Virus record (IMG/VR): IMGVR_UViG_3300021440_000053
Span: 1-42,188 of that record
Source: a virus
Length of the DNA: 42,188 nucleotides
Strand: one strand, 5' to 3'
Shown here: positions 15,001 to 23,429 of the stretch, one piece after another
Layout: each line of letters starts with the position of its first letter
Numbering within the stretch: the stretch's first letter is position 1
Made by a program: the position numbers and the translations under genes
Notes under the pieces: model-generated
Seen by the model: the letters and a program-made list of their open reading frames with translations, nothing else
Databases searched by the model: none
What the model was told of the DNA's origin: nothing

Positions 15001-16002
15001 ATCCCCTGATGTAGTTGTATCTTCATAAGTAACTAAGATTTGATTAATATTTGTACTAAAAGCTGTTGATGGAGCTATTCCAGTTCCAGCATAGTTATTA
15101 ATGTCTTTAGAGTAAACAGCTTGAGAAATAGTAACCTGTCCAGCTAATGTAGGGGCTACTGAAAAAGCATCTACAGTAAAACTAGCTTGAGACGCTACAG
15201 CTGTAATACGTCTAACTTCATTATTATAGATAGCTAAATCACCGATTTTAACAGTAAAAGAAGCACTAGCAGAAATGTTTAAGTTAGTTGTAGTAGTTCC
15301 AGCAGCTACAGTTTTAGCTGCGTCATAAGATACACGAATGTATTGATTTAATATACTATATAAAGTAGGATCAGTTTTATTAGCTGAATAATCAACTGAA
15401 GCATTAGTATCAGAAGTTAATTCACTGAATAACTCAGTAAAACTAGCTTTAAAAGTTAAAGCATTTAAATCATCCCCTGTACCGCTTCCAGTACCAGTGG
15501 ATCCACCAGAACCAAGTCTGAAAGATTGACCTTCATTATAAACAGTACCATCTCTGAAATATAAACGCTTAATACCGTCAGCACTGTCCATACGTTTAGC
15601 GATCAAGAAAACTTCTTGATTAGCTGAAGTAACAGCAGGTAAAGTAGCAGACGCAGCGGTAACTGTAGCAGTTCCAGCAGTTCTATTAACTACTGCATAA
15701 ATCATATCACCAGAAGAAGCAATGCTTCTAGTAGTAGCAGTTAAGTCTATAATCTGAGGGGATCCACCAGCAACTCTTGAATTTAAATGTAATTTTAGAG
15801 CTTGTGTAAATTGTACAGAAGTACCTAAGAAAGTTATAATACCACCGTCAATAAGGTTGACGTTTCTATCTTCATAGAGTTTAGCTAATTCATCATTAAT
15901 TTTAGGGAAAACCGAATCAAGAGTATCATTAGCTGCAGAACCGATCATTCCTGTTGCTGTAACTAATTTTGTCTGTCTTGAGTCAAATCTATTAACTGTC
16001 AT
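12010..16002 (-). CDS. Very large tail-fibre protein, paralogue of the 884-aa fibre (1330 aa)
   Basis: The N-terminal ~540 residues are specific to this protein. They include a SLEVFLNGQ(K) module near residue 465, like those in other fibre proteins of this window. The C-terminal ~790 residues parallel the 884-aa fibre, with FYGTGLNLL (near 650), FVGTGLDIV (near 908) and FFGTGFDWR (near 1066), YYPREFGAS and the same ending pattern (PAGVHKVDVMW). The duplication suggests one ancestral adhesin, now two, perhaps with different glycan specificity. The N-terminal part probably attaches to the baseplate. The start has AAGGA upstream. Confidence 0.85.
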   Translation of the reverse strand: MTVNRFDSRQTKLVTATGMIGSAANDTLDSVFPKINDELAKLYEDRNVNLIDGGIITFLGTSVQFTQALKLHLNSRVAGGSPQIIDLTATTRSIASSGDMIYAVVNRTAGTATVTAASATLPAVTSANQEVFLIAKRMDSADGIKRLYFRDGTVYNEGQSFRLGSGGSTGTGSGTGDDLNALTFKASFTELFSELTSDTNASVDYSANKTDPTLYSILNQYIRVSYDAAKTVAAGTTTTNLNISASASFTVKIGDLAIYNNEVRRITAVASQASFTVDAFSVAPTLAGQVTISQAVYSKDINNYAGTGIAPSTAFSTNINQILVTYEDTTTSGDVIFDANTTPVIAYSASSDGTNFTSKTVRPTNLSDTLTLTNLPTSSTNLYLRFFANATSGTGSVNILKYKTFFHRDITYQDGLLQNQAYGLTNGAGTEINIASISSVSGKTRIQMSWTYPVAVNAGTTNGSLEVFLNGQKVPRFVDSTITPDASYLEINQNTIELDQDYSSLSLSIEVSQNLAVIDNSETNGTFINQIQESIGEATQSFVKNSSLLTATSTIGTPVAGTFHSTISGRASIVDLTADLGVRFGINRITTQALMQTNEEVGPNGEPVFKLVTDPLNQVRFVGASWGTFTSANNGAYVDAGNLSGSFVEIVFYGTGLNLLGNFSAGATKPALACFVDGSQVSADIWPDANTASVISARNLSVNQVVPAAKNLALGLHTIRIQMTNTPSGISWSVYGLEVLNESSILVVNPGTAYVNGKKLVLNSQQSPAYNSGFDSGTLDATRGGRVISYLKSDGTFGKALQPGDASASALSFAGTGYSGGTANHQNEEILRIYYPREFGASRNATNAGQAADDFSSLTTTNDNRAFLLDDGTTNLHAVLSSISAGSQGSPETLTLGGTSAQVNFTFVGTGLDIVQKDAASGTLDVYNVVIDGAAVGNLSTTASTTQRTTRIVSGLPYGTHTIRFLRTGNVNQALGITKFIVYQPKKPSIPSGAIELADYNLLASYSFLTSAGITDTSRGILRKLNTREMIYKGAWVPSAPTTDVGGINVTAPATATADWVQYTFFGTGFDWRFTNGAATNTWQMTITDAANPSAAAPQNLSAYTTNSSFVGACVSSWTASTGTLVTNATSVGGAISITGLALGWHTVRIARSSGSAQFFHQAFDIITPAHSARSNIYNDYQNTLSVGSQGIADTRKLSAIKELTYFKKNSVTVSGVVNTPTSSVTSFVPVPDLTATIRTNGGDLEMYYGISSSIPAGVTVNFLLFVNGENVGRQKSDQRATSTQESTISDMFRVSLPAGVHKVDVMWAVSGGTVSLLSTRRTLVVEEVI

Positions 16003-16013
16003 TTGTTATTCCT

Positions 16014-16307
16014 TTATGGAAGTCTGTCTATCCTGAATCGAACTTGCTCGTTAGCTAGTAAATCAAAAGTAAAAGCTATTTGAGTAGAGCTAGAAGAGAC
16101 ATAATCATCCCCTATCTTACATCTTTGGCCGTTTAAATAAATTTCTAATTCTTCACTGACATAAGTTTGTCCACCAGGTAATGCTATATTAGTTCCAGTA
16201 GTAAGTCCACCGCCTGGAACCACATACACTTGATCATAAATAGTAAGTGAAGAAGCTTCATCGAAACTTCTAGGCACTCCATTTGATAAGCGTAAAAATC
16301 TACCCAT
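16014..16307 (-). CDS. Small fibre-module protein (97 aa)
   Basis: The ATG overlaps the upstream stop (TAATG). The core LEIYLNGQRCKIGDDYVSS, followed by QIAFTFDLLANEQVRFRI, is a small beta domain also seen as LQVYLNGQ in the 1029-aa fibre and LEVFLNGQ in the 1330-aa fibre. It is probably a stand-alone structural module or connector of the fibre assembly. Confidence 0.8.
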   Translation of the reverse strand: MGRFLRLSNGVPRSFDEASSLTIYDQVYVVPGGGLTTGTNIALPGGQTYVSEELEIYLNGQRCKIGDDYVSSSSTQIAFTFDLLANEQVRFRIDRLP

Positions 16308-18274
16308 TAATTAACACCCATTACTTGTGTACTAACATCAATAGTAGTTGTAGATTGTACAATACCAAGTCTTACTACTGCATTATTTACAGTAGAAGGA
16401 GGAGTTATACTGAATGCACCAGAGCTTGTTAAGTAAACTGCTTTACCGATATCAGTAGAAGAGAAAGTTGTATCTGAAGAACCTAAAGTATGAGTTCCTA
16501 ATGAGATCACAGTGATGTTATTACCAGCAGTTACTGCACTTGTAGATAATGCGATTCCGATAATGTAAAATTTATCAGTAGTCGTCGCATCTTGATCCGC
16601 TTTATATACGCGTCCAGCAGTCTCACCGTTTACAGCCCAACGAACTAAGAAAGAAGTATTAGCAGCAAAAGATTCCCCTGCTACTAAAGTTCTTCTCATT
16701 AAAGGAGCACTTTGAACTGCAGCAGCAGAACCTGAACCACCTGTAATAGTTGATTGATCGTAAGCAGTTGTTTTAACTCTTAATGCATTTGAATTAATCT
16801 CTATTGAAGTGCCATCGGTTTGAACTGCAATTTTAGTTCCACCGCCACCAGTTATAGCTCCACCAGCATTAAATGATGTAGAAACAATTTTGTTCTCATC
16901 TACTGAATTAGAAGCAAGTTTAGCTAAAGTAACGCCAGAGTCTTTGATTCTTAAAGCATTAGCATTTAATTCTAAAGTTGAACCGTCTGGATTAGTTGCA
17001 ATACCACTAGCATTTTTAACTATACCACCAGCTGCATCAAGCTTAGCACCTAATTGATTAGAACCATCTATTTGTAAACTTGGATTAGTAGCTTCTAATT
17101 TAACTCTTAATTGACCAGCAGCATTACCAGCATTAGTTGATTCTAAACCTGAAGTGGTAGCTAAATCTACTGATACTACGTTACCAGTAATAGTGACCAT
17201 GTCACCACCAGTAAAGCTAGAAGCATCATTAAAATAAACAAAAGTAATAGCGTCAGTACCTAAAGTGGTAACAGATCCTTGTTGAACCCAGCCTTGACCA
17301 GCTTGAGTACCTTCTTGGATAAATGTATAAGCGCCATTTACTTCATCAATAGGAGATAAAGAGTCAAAGTCAGTAGCTCTTGTTGGAGCGCCTGAAGCAT
17401 TAACGGTATAGATACCATTTTGTGAAGCAGTAGCTTGATTCTTAATTAAGATACGATTGCCAGTAGCAAGAGTAACACCGTCAATAACGCTACCATTAGC
17501 AAAAGAAGTAGCTAAAGTTCCAGCTACAAGAGTAGCTGCTCTAACAGCTTGTTTAGGTTTTAAACCTTGAGAGGCAGCATCGACGTAAGCTTTTGTCGCA
17601 GCATCTTGTGCAGATGTAGGATCAGCTACATTAGTAAGCTTAAAACTTCCCATAGACTGAGCAGCAGAAAAAGCTCTAGTACCATCAACTTTAATATATT
17701 GAGTATGCGGATCACCAGTTGTTAATCCAGATAAGTTATTATGAGCAACAAAGTTAGCATCAAAGTTAATATTTAAACTTTCATCGCCAGATGGATTTAC
17801 TACTGATTTTTGTAAAGCTGCAGATCCATTTGCTCCTACCGTACTTGATACAGAAAGAGTTCCGTTTAAGTAAGCTTTAGTTGTATCTGAAGCCGTAACC
17901 TTAACTTGACCATCGCCAACAGTTGCTAAAGCTGAGTCAATACCTGATAAGTGTGCTTGAACATCTGCAGTTCCAGCAGTATAATTAGTAGGAGTACCAC
18001 TAACACCAATTTGCTTAGCACCAGACGAACCGCCTGTAGTAGAAGCTAATTGAGTGATAGTTTTATATCTACCATCATGAGTATGAGCATTAGTTCCAGT
18101 AGAAAAATCAGTACCGTTTTGTAAATTAACCAAATTATCTAAGATAGTCTTAGTTAATTCAGTATTAGTAACTCCACCAACTTTAATTGATGAAACTACT
18201 ATCGTATTTGTGGTTAAATCTACGTTTCTTGTATAGCCGTTAATTAAACGTGCTAAAATTGAAATATCAGCCAT
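16307..18274 (-). CDS. Tail-fibre protein with phage-tail repeats (655 aa)
   Basis: An N-terminal connector carries AHTHDGRYKT (residues ~63-72), an H-x-H motif like metal sites of phage fibres. Then come TGDPHTQYIKVDGTRA and the tail-repeat signature LTNVADPTSAQDAATKAYVD. A module with NRILIKNQATASQNGIYTV follows. All are hallmarks of long tail fibres. The C-terminal ~120 residues resemble the small protein encoded just upstream (LGIV/LGVV endings). The gene has its own candidate promoter (18336-18365), a leader with a 7-bp palindromic hairpin and a TAGGTAA ribosome site, so it may begin a separate late transcript. Confidence 0.9.
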   Translation of the reverse strand: MADISILARLINGYTRNVDLTTNTIVVSSIKVGGVTNTELTKTILDNLVNLQNGTDFSTGTNAHTHDGRYKTITQLASTTGGSSGAKQIGVSGTPTNYTAGTADVQAHLSGIDSALATVGDGQVKVTASDTTKAYLNGTLSVSSTVGANGSAALQKSVVNPSGDESLNINFDANFVAHNNLSGLTTGDPHTQYIKVDGTRAFSAAQSMGSFKLTNVADPTSAQDAATKAYVDAASQGLKPKQAVRAATLVAGTLATSFANGSVIDGVTLATGNRILIKNQATASQNGIYTVNASGAPTRATDFDSLSPIDEVNGAYTFIQEGTQAGQGWVQQGSVTTLGTDAITFVYFNDASSFTGGDMVTITGNVVSVDLATTSGLESTNAGNAAGQLRVKLEATNPSLQIDGSNQLGAKLDAAGGIVKNASGIATNPDGSTLELNANALRIKDSGVTLAKLASNSVDENKIVSTSFNAGGAITGGGGTKIAVQTDGTSIEINSNALRVKTTAYDQSTITGGSGSAAAVQSAPLMRRTLVAGESFAANTSFLVRWAVNGETAGRVYKADQDATTTDKFYIIGIALSTSAVTAGNNITVISLGTHTLGSSDTTFSSTDIGKAVYLTSSGAFSITPPSTVNNAVVRLGIVQSTTTIDVSTQVMGVN

Positions 18275-18308
18275 GAATTTACCTATCTAATGAGGATGAA
18301 ATATTAAA

Positions 18309-18324
18309 GATAATGAGCATTATC
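18309..18324 (-). other. Leader hairpin before fibre gene
   Basis: GATAATG and CATTATC flank an AG centre, giving seven complementary bases per arm. The hairpin lies in the presumed untranslated leader between the promoter element (18336-18365) and the start codon at 18274. It could stabilise the late mRNA or tune translation. Confidence 0.45.
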
Positions 18325-18335
18325 TATCAGAAAGG

Positions 18336-18365
18336 AATATTAAGTTTTTACTTTAAATTATTGAT
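18336..18365 (-). promoter_or_regulatory. Putative late promoter, copy A
   Basis: On the - strand: ATCAATAATTTA, six bases, AAACTTAATATT. Both 12-base blocks are shared with the copies at 22806-22835 and 32063-32092, while the six-base spacer differs in sequence. Inside it, TCAATA and TAATAT are 16 bases apart, compatible with -35/-10 boxes. It overlaps the last codons of the upstream 65-aa gene and ends about 60 bases before the fibre start at 18274. Confidence 0.7.
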
Positions 18366-18555
18366 TTTGTTTAGGTTTTTCTAACTCTGTAAACTTAAGA
18401 TCTACGTCAACTGAGTAGCCATATTTCTCTAGCTTTTTACGAGCTTTATTCATAGCTTTATTCATGATATCAGCTACTTCTGTACCTAATTGTTCTGCCA
18501 TTTTAGCACGTTCTGACATAGACATATCGTACCAATTGAATTTTTGCTTAGCCAT
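18358..18555 (-). CDS. Small basic helical protein (65 aa)
   Basis: The ATG overlaps the upstream stop (TAATG) with AGGA upstream. The product is basic and helical (MSERAKMAEQLGTEVADIMNKAMNKARKKLEKYG) with a terminal strand. A coiled-coil or chaperone-like role among fibre genes is possible. Its 3' end contains part of a late-promoter element. Unrecognised. Confidence 0.75.
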   Translation of the reverse strand: MAKQKFNWYDMSMSERAKMAEQLGTEVADIMNKAMNKARKKLEKYGYSVDVDLKFTELEKPKQNQ

Positions 18556-18989
18556 TATAATTGTCCTAAAAACTGTATGTTAAGTAAAACGTCTTTAAGA
18601 GATGGATTTGATTCGTTTTCGATAACCACACCTAAACGTATAATAAAGTCACCTTCAGTAAATCCACCTACGCCAATAGAAGGTTTACTGTTTGTAACTC
18701 CACCACTCTTAGATACATATATAACAGATCCAACAGCAAAACTCAACCCTGAATCAGAAATAAGGCCAGAAGTTACTACTTCCCCCACATCTCCATCATT
18801 AACAGAAGTTCTTGTTACTCCTGCAAATGAATCAACATCTGTTTCAATAGAAGGGTCTATTGTTTCCATACCAATAGATGTAATTTTTACAGGAATACAT
18901 TTAGCTAAGGTTGTGCCAGTAGAATTACCAGCCTGTTTAGCTGTAGATTTAGAGCTTAAAGGATTGGAAGCATTAGGAGAATATCCCAT
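18555..18989 (-). CDS. Small structural fibre-associated protein (144 aa)
   Basis: The start is placed at the ATG at 18989, which overlaps the stop of the long fibre gene as TAATG, the junction type used throughout this operon. The frame extends 5 codons further to a GTG at 19004. The composition is beta-rich (Ser, Thr, Gly, Val). The end (FIIRLGVVIENE..., LLNIQFLGQL) resembles the C-terminal part of the 655-aa fibre, suggesting a shared beta domain. It is probably a virion surface or fibre accessory protein. Confidence 0.75.
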   Translation of the reverse strand: MGYSPNASNPLSSKSTAKQAGNSTGTTLAKCIPVKITSIGMETIDPSIETDVDSFAGVTRTSVNDGDVGEVVTSGLISDSGLSFAVGSVIYVSKSGGVTNSKPSIGVGGFTEGDFIIRLGVVIENESNPSLKDVLLNIQFLGQL

Positions 18990-21900
18990 TATACTTGCCA
19001 CCACTTACTTACACCATCAGAAACAAGTGTGTAAGAAACCATTGGAGTGCTTGTTGTAGCAGTTAATGCGTTGTCTATAGTTTCAGAGCCATTACCGTCA
19101 ACAGTCATCGCAAATGCACCTGTACCAATATTTTTAATATAATAAGGTTTAGTTCTTGTACTTGCAGCTGGTAATGTAATAGTTACATTACCGCCTGTTG
19201 TATTAACTAAGATAACATCATCATTTGTAGCATCAGCAGTATAATTAGCTGTTTTAGTAGTGACATTTAAATTACCACCAAGACCTGATAAGAATACAGC
19301 TCTTGTTTGTCTTCTATAACCACCAGCTGAGTTATCATAGATAAGAACTTTATCAGCATTATCGGCAGTAACAGAAGAAGTTAATGTATTGAAATCGTCA
19401 TCAGGGGCTCCAGTACCTGAACCAGGGCCACCGACTCCACCAATTCTAAAAGTAAGAACATCATCAATAGCTAAATCTTGATTAATAACAATTTGATTAC
19501 TAGCAGATAAAGCAGCACCAACTTCAGTCCATCCAAGTCCAATATTAAAAGGGGACTCAGTTAACTGAAGCATTTGACCATTTAAGTAAACTTGTAAATA
19601 GCCCTTACCAACTATATAGCTCTGAACTATATCGCCATTTCTTGAATGTAATGGTAAAGTTATTGTAGTTCCAGCAGATACAGGACCGACGATTTGATTA
19701 TCATTAACTCCGCCACCAGTCATGTTTAATGAAAAATATAAATCTTCAGTAGGTTGTGGTACTACACTTGTAATAAGTCCACCAAGAGCAGAACCTCCAG
19801 AGTAATTACTAGGAGTTGTTCCATAAAAAAGAACAGCTTTACCGAAGCCAGTAGTAACGCCCACCATATAAACAGCTATATAGTATACAGTAGCATTAGA
19901 TAATGCAGCTGGACTGCTAAATGTAAATGCTACATCTGCTGGAGAAGTTACCGTGAGAGAAGTCATTGCAACTGGATCAGATACCGCTAATGGACTTCCA
20001 AAAGGAGTAGAGTTAGGTACTTGAGCATACACTGCAGCATAAAGATTACCGTCAGTATGAGGGGTAGCACTTCTGGTCAATTTAAAGGTTATATTAAGTA
20101 AATTTCCAGCGTTAGGAGTCGTAAAAGATTGTCCATAATAGTCGTCACTAGAAAAATTACTAGTAAGATTATGGAGTGAAGATCCGAATAATGATTGACT
20201 AACATTAACACTACCGCTTGCAACTACAACCAGAGGCTCATCATATGCAGGCTTATCTAATGTAGTGAATACATCATTAACATCCCCTGCTAATGCAGAA
20301 ATAGCTTCTGTTAAATTATTAGCAGAAGTAAATGTATAAGGAGCTAATCCGTTAGGAACAATAGTATAAGGAGGAGTTGTGTCAGTTTCATTAACTGCAC
20401 CGATGAATTGTAAAATATTCAAATTAGTTTCGTCATCAATTTGAACTGATTCACCCTGCTCTAATTCACCAGGACCAGCACCACCTCTTAAATATAATTT
20501 AGGAGTTGCAGAAATACTTCCGCCACCTGCCGCAGTAGGACCAACATCTGCACCAGGATTATAAATAGTAAATTCGGTGCCAGAGATATCAGTCGTAATG
20601 ATATCAAAGAATCCATCAAAAGAAGGGTCGCTTGCACCTGTGATAGTGATAGCTTGACCGCTAACTAATCCGTGACTAGTTGTACACTTAACAGTAGAGA
20701 TATTAGAAGTTCTTTGTAATCCAGAAAATCCTATTGTATTAACCGTTAAAGCAGAAAATGCATTATCATCACGTTTAGCAAACCAATAAGTATTAGAACT
20801 TACAGGGATAGCAGTAGGACTAGCTGACTGCATTGTATATGAGCCAGCAGTTCGTAAAGCTTTACCTGTAGCAGTAGGGCCTGTATAATTAGATGATAAG
20901 ATTAATGTAGATCCAGAAAGATTATTTACGTTAGCCCATGTACTAAAGTTATGAGCCTCAAATTTAATCCAGTCACCTGCAGAGATACCACTAATATTTG
21001 CAGTAGCAGTTACAGTGTTACTTCCATTAACAAATGAAAACGTATTAGAAGGTTGAAAGTCTTGATTACGAATTAAATCAATGTAAGCTACTTCACCGTC
21101 AGCTAATGTAACATTGCCAGCATTAACTGTTAAAGTAAGATTACCAAAGATAGATTTAATATAAACGTCTGAAGTCCATGTAAATAAACCAGGAGTCACA
21201 TCACTGTGAACGTATTTACCACGACCAGTAACAACAGAAGCAGCTGTATCCCAATAAAGATCAGATATGTTAGCAGAGGGAATGAGCGTGGATCCAGCAG
21301 AATACCAATAAGCAGAACCTTTGACCGCTTTGATTTCGGTCATGACTGCATCCATCCAGTCTTTCCATGTCTTCAGTTCCCAATCGCCACCTGCATAAGG
21401 AGATGGCCCACCAGAACTAGACAATGTTAATGGATTTTCAGTAGCTTGAGAATAAGCCCAATTATAACTTGCATTAGCTGACGCTCCACCTTTACCAAGG
21501 CGAAACATGTTATTTTTAGGATTATCTATTTTAATTACATTATTAGAAGCATCAGTGGTTATGATGGCAACAGGGGAATTAGAATCGAAACCACTTGTAT
21601 TAATTACAAATTGATAGTTAAGAACTAAACCCAATGGAACTGTTTTAGTAAATTCTACTCCAGCATCGACATCCCAAAAAGCAACTAAGTCATTAGTAGA
21701 AGAATCAGTAGCTCTTGTAAATTTTACAGATACATAGTTAATAGCGTTAGCGGTAAAAGAACCAGTAACTTTAGCATTAGCAGAGTTTAATGTTTCATTT
21801 GCTGTGCCAGATGGTACTCTAAGAAAAGATCCATCAGCTTCAGAAGGCATCCAAATTGTAGCTTGATCTACAATTATTTGTAGGTTAGAAGCATTGCCAT

Positions 21901-22078
21901 TTATAGCTGCCCCTGCATTGTTAACATCAAAACCTCTTAAAATATAAGGAGTTGACTCACCTACAAAAGCTTGTAGTAATGATTTAAAATCAAATAATAC
22001 ACTAGAATCAAAAGCTCTCAAATGCGGAACATCAATACGCATATTTGATAAAAGATTTGACGACTGTTTAACCGACAT
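18989..22078 (-). CDS. Long tail-fibre protein (1029 aa)
   Basis: The N-terminus (LSNMRIDVPHLRAFDSSVLFDFKSL) resembles baseplate-attachment ends of fibres. The body is Ser/Thr/Ala/Asn-rich beta structure. Recognisable parts are an FNPGNTVTATANISGISAGD-like strand region, VVVASGSVNVSQSLFG, a GYLQVYLNGQM module near residue 835 and a C-terminal module with NVTITLPAAS and YYIKNIGTGAF, common at fibre ends. It starts with AGAGG upstream and overlaps the preceding GIY-YIG gene by 11 bases. It probably forms a rigid fibre anchored to the baseplate. Confidence 0.85.
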   Translation of the reverse strand: MSVKQSSNLLSNMRIDVPHLRAFDSSVLFDFKSLLQAFVGESTPYILRGFDVNNAGAAINGNASNLQIIVDQATIWMPSEADGSFLRVPSGTANETLNSANAKVTGSFTANAINYVSVKFTRATDSSTNDLVAFWDVDAGVEFTKTVPLGLVLNYQFVINTSGFDSNSPVAIITTDASNNVIKIDNPKNNMFRLGKGGASANASYNWAYSQATENPLTLSSSGGPSPYAGGDWELKTWKDWMDAVMTEIKAVKGSAYWYSAGSTLIPSANISDLYWDTAASVVTGRGKYVHSDVTPGLFTWTSDVYIKSIFGNLTLTVNAGNVTLADGEVAYIDLIRNQDFQPSNTFSFVNGSNTVTATANISGISAGDWIKFEAHNFSTWANVNNLSGSTLILSSNYTGPTATGKALRTAGSYTMQSASPTAIPVSSNTYWFAKRDDNAFSALTVNTIGFSGLQRTSNISTVKCTTSHGLVSGQAITITGASDPSFDGFFDIITTDISGTEFTIYNPGADVGPTAAGGGSISATPKLYLRGGAGPGELEQGESVQIDDETNLNILQFIGAVNETDTTPPYTIVPNGLAPYTFTSANNLTEAISALAGDVNDVFTTLDKPAYDEPLVVVASGSVNVSQSLFGSSLHNLTSNFSSDDYYGQSFTTPNAGNLLNITFKLTRSATPHTDGNLYAAVYAQVPNSTPFGSPLAVSDPVAMTSLTVTSPADVAFTFSSPAALSNATVYYIAVYMVGVTTGFGKAVLFYGTTPSNYSGGSALGGLITSVVPQPTEDLYFSLNMTGGGVNDNQIVGPVSAGTTITLPLHSRNGDIVQSYIVGKGYLQVYLNGQMLQLTESPFNIGLGWTEVGAALSASNQIVINQDLAIDDVLTFRIGGVGGPGSGTGAPDDDFNTLTSSVTADNADKVLIYDNSAGGYRRQTRAVFLSGLGGNLNVTTKTANYTADATNDDVILVNTTGGNVTITLPAASTRTKPYYIKNIGTGAFAMTVDGNGSETIDNALTATTSTPMVSYTLVSDGVSKWWQV

Positions 22079-22757
22079 TTGAAACCTCTACGTATTTAAA
22101 TATAAACCCTTTTGTATGGCTTCTTTTCCCAACTAATACTTTATAAACATTAGATGCTTGCAATCCGTGAACTTTTGCGGCGTTTTTAATACTTGGATAA
22201 TAGACCCCATACTGATCAACAATAGTTTTTTTATTTATTGCAGGTTTTCCATACATACCATTATTAGCTCCACGATTTGCTAAGCTTATCTTTAGTTTAG
22301 TATATTCAGATCTCGGATTTCTTATTTGACCTTTTTGAATTAAACTTATTTTTAATCTAGACTCTTCAGACATTTTATGTGGCAATTTGTTATTTGATTT
22401 TTTAGTAGCATTTCTTTTGGCAATTATTTCAGGAGCCTGCTTTTCTCCATATTTACCACCTAAGCCGCCTTCTCTTAGGTTAGTTAACTTACATCCTATA
22501 GCTTTAAAGTAATTTATATAAAATATTTCTAAATCTTGTAATTCTATATAACTAGAACACTCGTCTATTACCATAATTTCTGGCTGTAAATTTTCTTTTA
22601 CAAGACTTTTAATCCAGCAATACACATAAGTATTAGATTTATTGTACGTAGACGGATTTAAATGAGTCTTAGGACGTTTAAGACCAGTAGAACTCATTCC
22701 AATATATCTTAATTCTTTAGTTCTAGGATCAATTAGACCATATATAATAAATTTCAT
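22068..22757 (-). CDS. GIY-YIG homing endonuclease (229 aa)
   Basis: The GIY-YIG core shows IIYGLID (residues 4-10), RYIGMS (17-22), basic R28 and H32, and glutamate E77 in LEIFYINYFKAIG. It is followed by the LTNLREGGLGG motif typical of phage GIY-YIG enzymes. A NUMOD3-like region (residues ~130-165, SEESRLKISLIQKG) and a C-terminal helix-turn-helix module (~180-220, SIKNAAKVHGL) bind DNA. It sits between a late-promoter element and the 1029-aa fibre gene, overlapping the latter by 11 bases, and is probably a mobile intruder rather than a tail component. Confidence 0.9.
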   Translation of the reverse strand: MKFIIYGLIDPRTKELRYIGMSSTGLKRPKTHLNPSTYNKSNTYVYCWIKSLVKENLQPEIMVIDECSSYIELQDLEIFYINYFKAIGCKLTNLREGGLGGKYGEKQAPEIIAKRNATKKSNNKLPHKMSEESRLKISLIQKGQIRNPRSEYTKLKISLANRGANNGMYGKPAINKKTIVDQYGVYYPSIKNAAKVHGLQASNVYKVLVGKRSHTKGFIFKYVEVSNVG

Positions 22758-22805
22758 ATAACTCTTTTATTTTAGATAAATTACGAGAAAGGAGGGGTTC
22801 CTGCT

Positions 22806-22835
22806 AATATTAAGTTTATGAGATAAATTATTGAT
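22806..22835 (-). promoter_or_regulatory. Putative late promoter, copy B
   Basis: On the - strand: ATCAATAATTTA, six bases (TCTCAT), AAACTTAATATT. It lies between the end of the tube-like gene and the GIY-YIG gene, 48 bases before that gene's start. A CCCCTCC run (complement of 22791-22797) follows 8 bases downstream of the second block, as in copy C. Confidence 0.7.
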
Positions 22836-22846
22836 ATTATTAAGCA

Positions 22847-23290
22847 TTATCCACCAGATTTTTGGCTGATTTCAGTAGATAAAAAGGTTCCAATGAATGA
22901 AGCTGTTATAGTTGTGACAGCCCTTGCACTTACTTGCATACTATCAGAATTAAACATAACCTTATCTATTTTAGCTATAGTTATACCAGTTTTACGATCA
23001 ACAAGTTCTATTACGCAATACTTTTGATTGAAATAATCAGCTAAAGTAGATGCATTAACCACTTGTAATCCATCAAATCCACCAGTCTCTCTAGTTCTAA
23101 GTCCATTAATAGAACCCCTAACCATATAAGGACCAGTAATAGCAAGTTCTTGAGGTACAGCGATATCAATACCATATATAGGCTTAATCCCCTGATCTCT
23201 TTGATAATTGATAGACGTACCAACACCAATAACTTTACCGTTTACTAATAATCTAATAGCTGCACCTGTAATAATACTATTTTGACTCAT
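22847..23290 (-). CDS. Tail-tube-like structural protein (147 aa)
   Basis: The protein has an N-terminal TGAAIRLLVNGKVIGVGTSINYQRD, then PIYGIDIAVPQELAITGPYMVRGSINGLR, then CVIELVDRKTGITIAKIDKVMF and a C-terminal strand set. This order of strands, with 'GxDxxxPxELxxxGxxxVxGxxxGLR', resembles tail-tube or tube-initiator beta-barrel proteins of contractile phages. It could be the main tube protein or a tube-cap/baseplate ring of the same fold. The former is usually encoded beside the tape measure, so the latter is plausible. The start is fixed by AAGGA and overlaps the tiny upstream gene by 14 bases. Confidence 0.75.
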   Translation of the reverse strand: MSQNSIITGAAIRLLVNGKVIGVGTSINYQRDQGIKPIYGIDIAVPQELAITGPYMVRGSINGLRTRETGGFDGLQVVNASTLADYFNQKYCVIELVDRKTGITIAKIDKVMFNSDSMQVSARAVTTITASFIGTFLSTEISQKSGG

Positions 23291-23429
23291 TCATATCCTT
23301 AACTTGCTTGCGAATCTCTTTCTTATTGTCCATTCGCTCTTTACCCTTTAAAGCTCTTTTCCATTTACCAAAAGGTTTGATATCTAGGAATTGATAAAGT
23401 TTCTGAAAAGCTTTCTTATAGGGCTTCAT
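23277..23429 (-). CDS. Hidden small basic gene (50 aa)
   Basis: A 50-codon frame fills the 138-base gap between the 531-aa wedge-like gene and the tube-like gene. Its ATG (23429-23427) overlaps the upstream stop as TAATG. Its TAG (23279-23277) overlaps the downstream gene by 14 bases. The product begins MKPYKKAFQKLYQFLDIK and is very basic (many Lys and Arg), helical at the end. The tight coupling on both sides supports it as a real gene. The function is unknown. Confidence 0.75.
   Translation of the reverse strand: MKPYKKAFQKLYQFLDIKPFGKWKRALKGKERMDNKKEIRKQVKDMNESK

Noticed and set aside
18544-19059. A 171-codon open frame on the + strand opposite the small fibre-associated gene
   Set aside because: It is antisense to two well-placed - strand genes, has no ribosome site in context, and its proline/serine/threonine-rich composition is what the complement of a Ser/Thr/Gly-rich gene gives.
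22068-22757. Group I intron hosting the GIY-YIG gene
   Set aside because: The flanking genes are complete and separate. No split gene or intron-like core sequence is seen around any of the three endonuclease genes, so they are free-standing.
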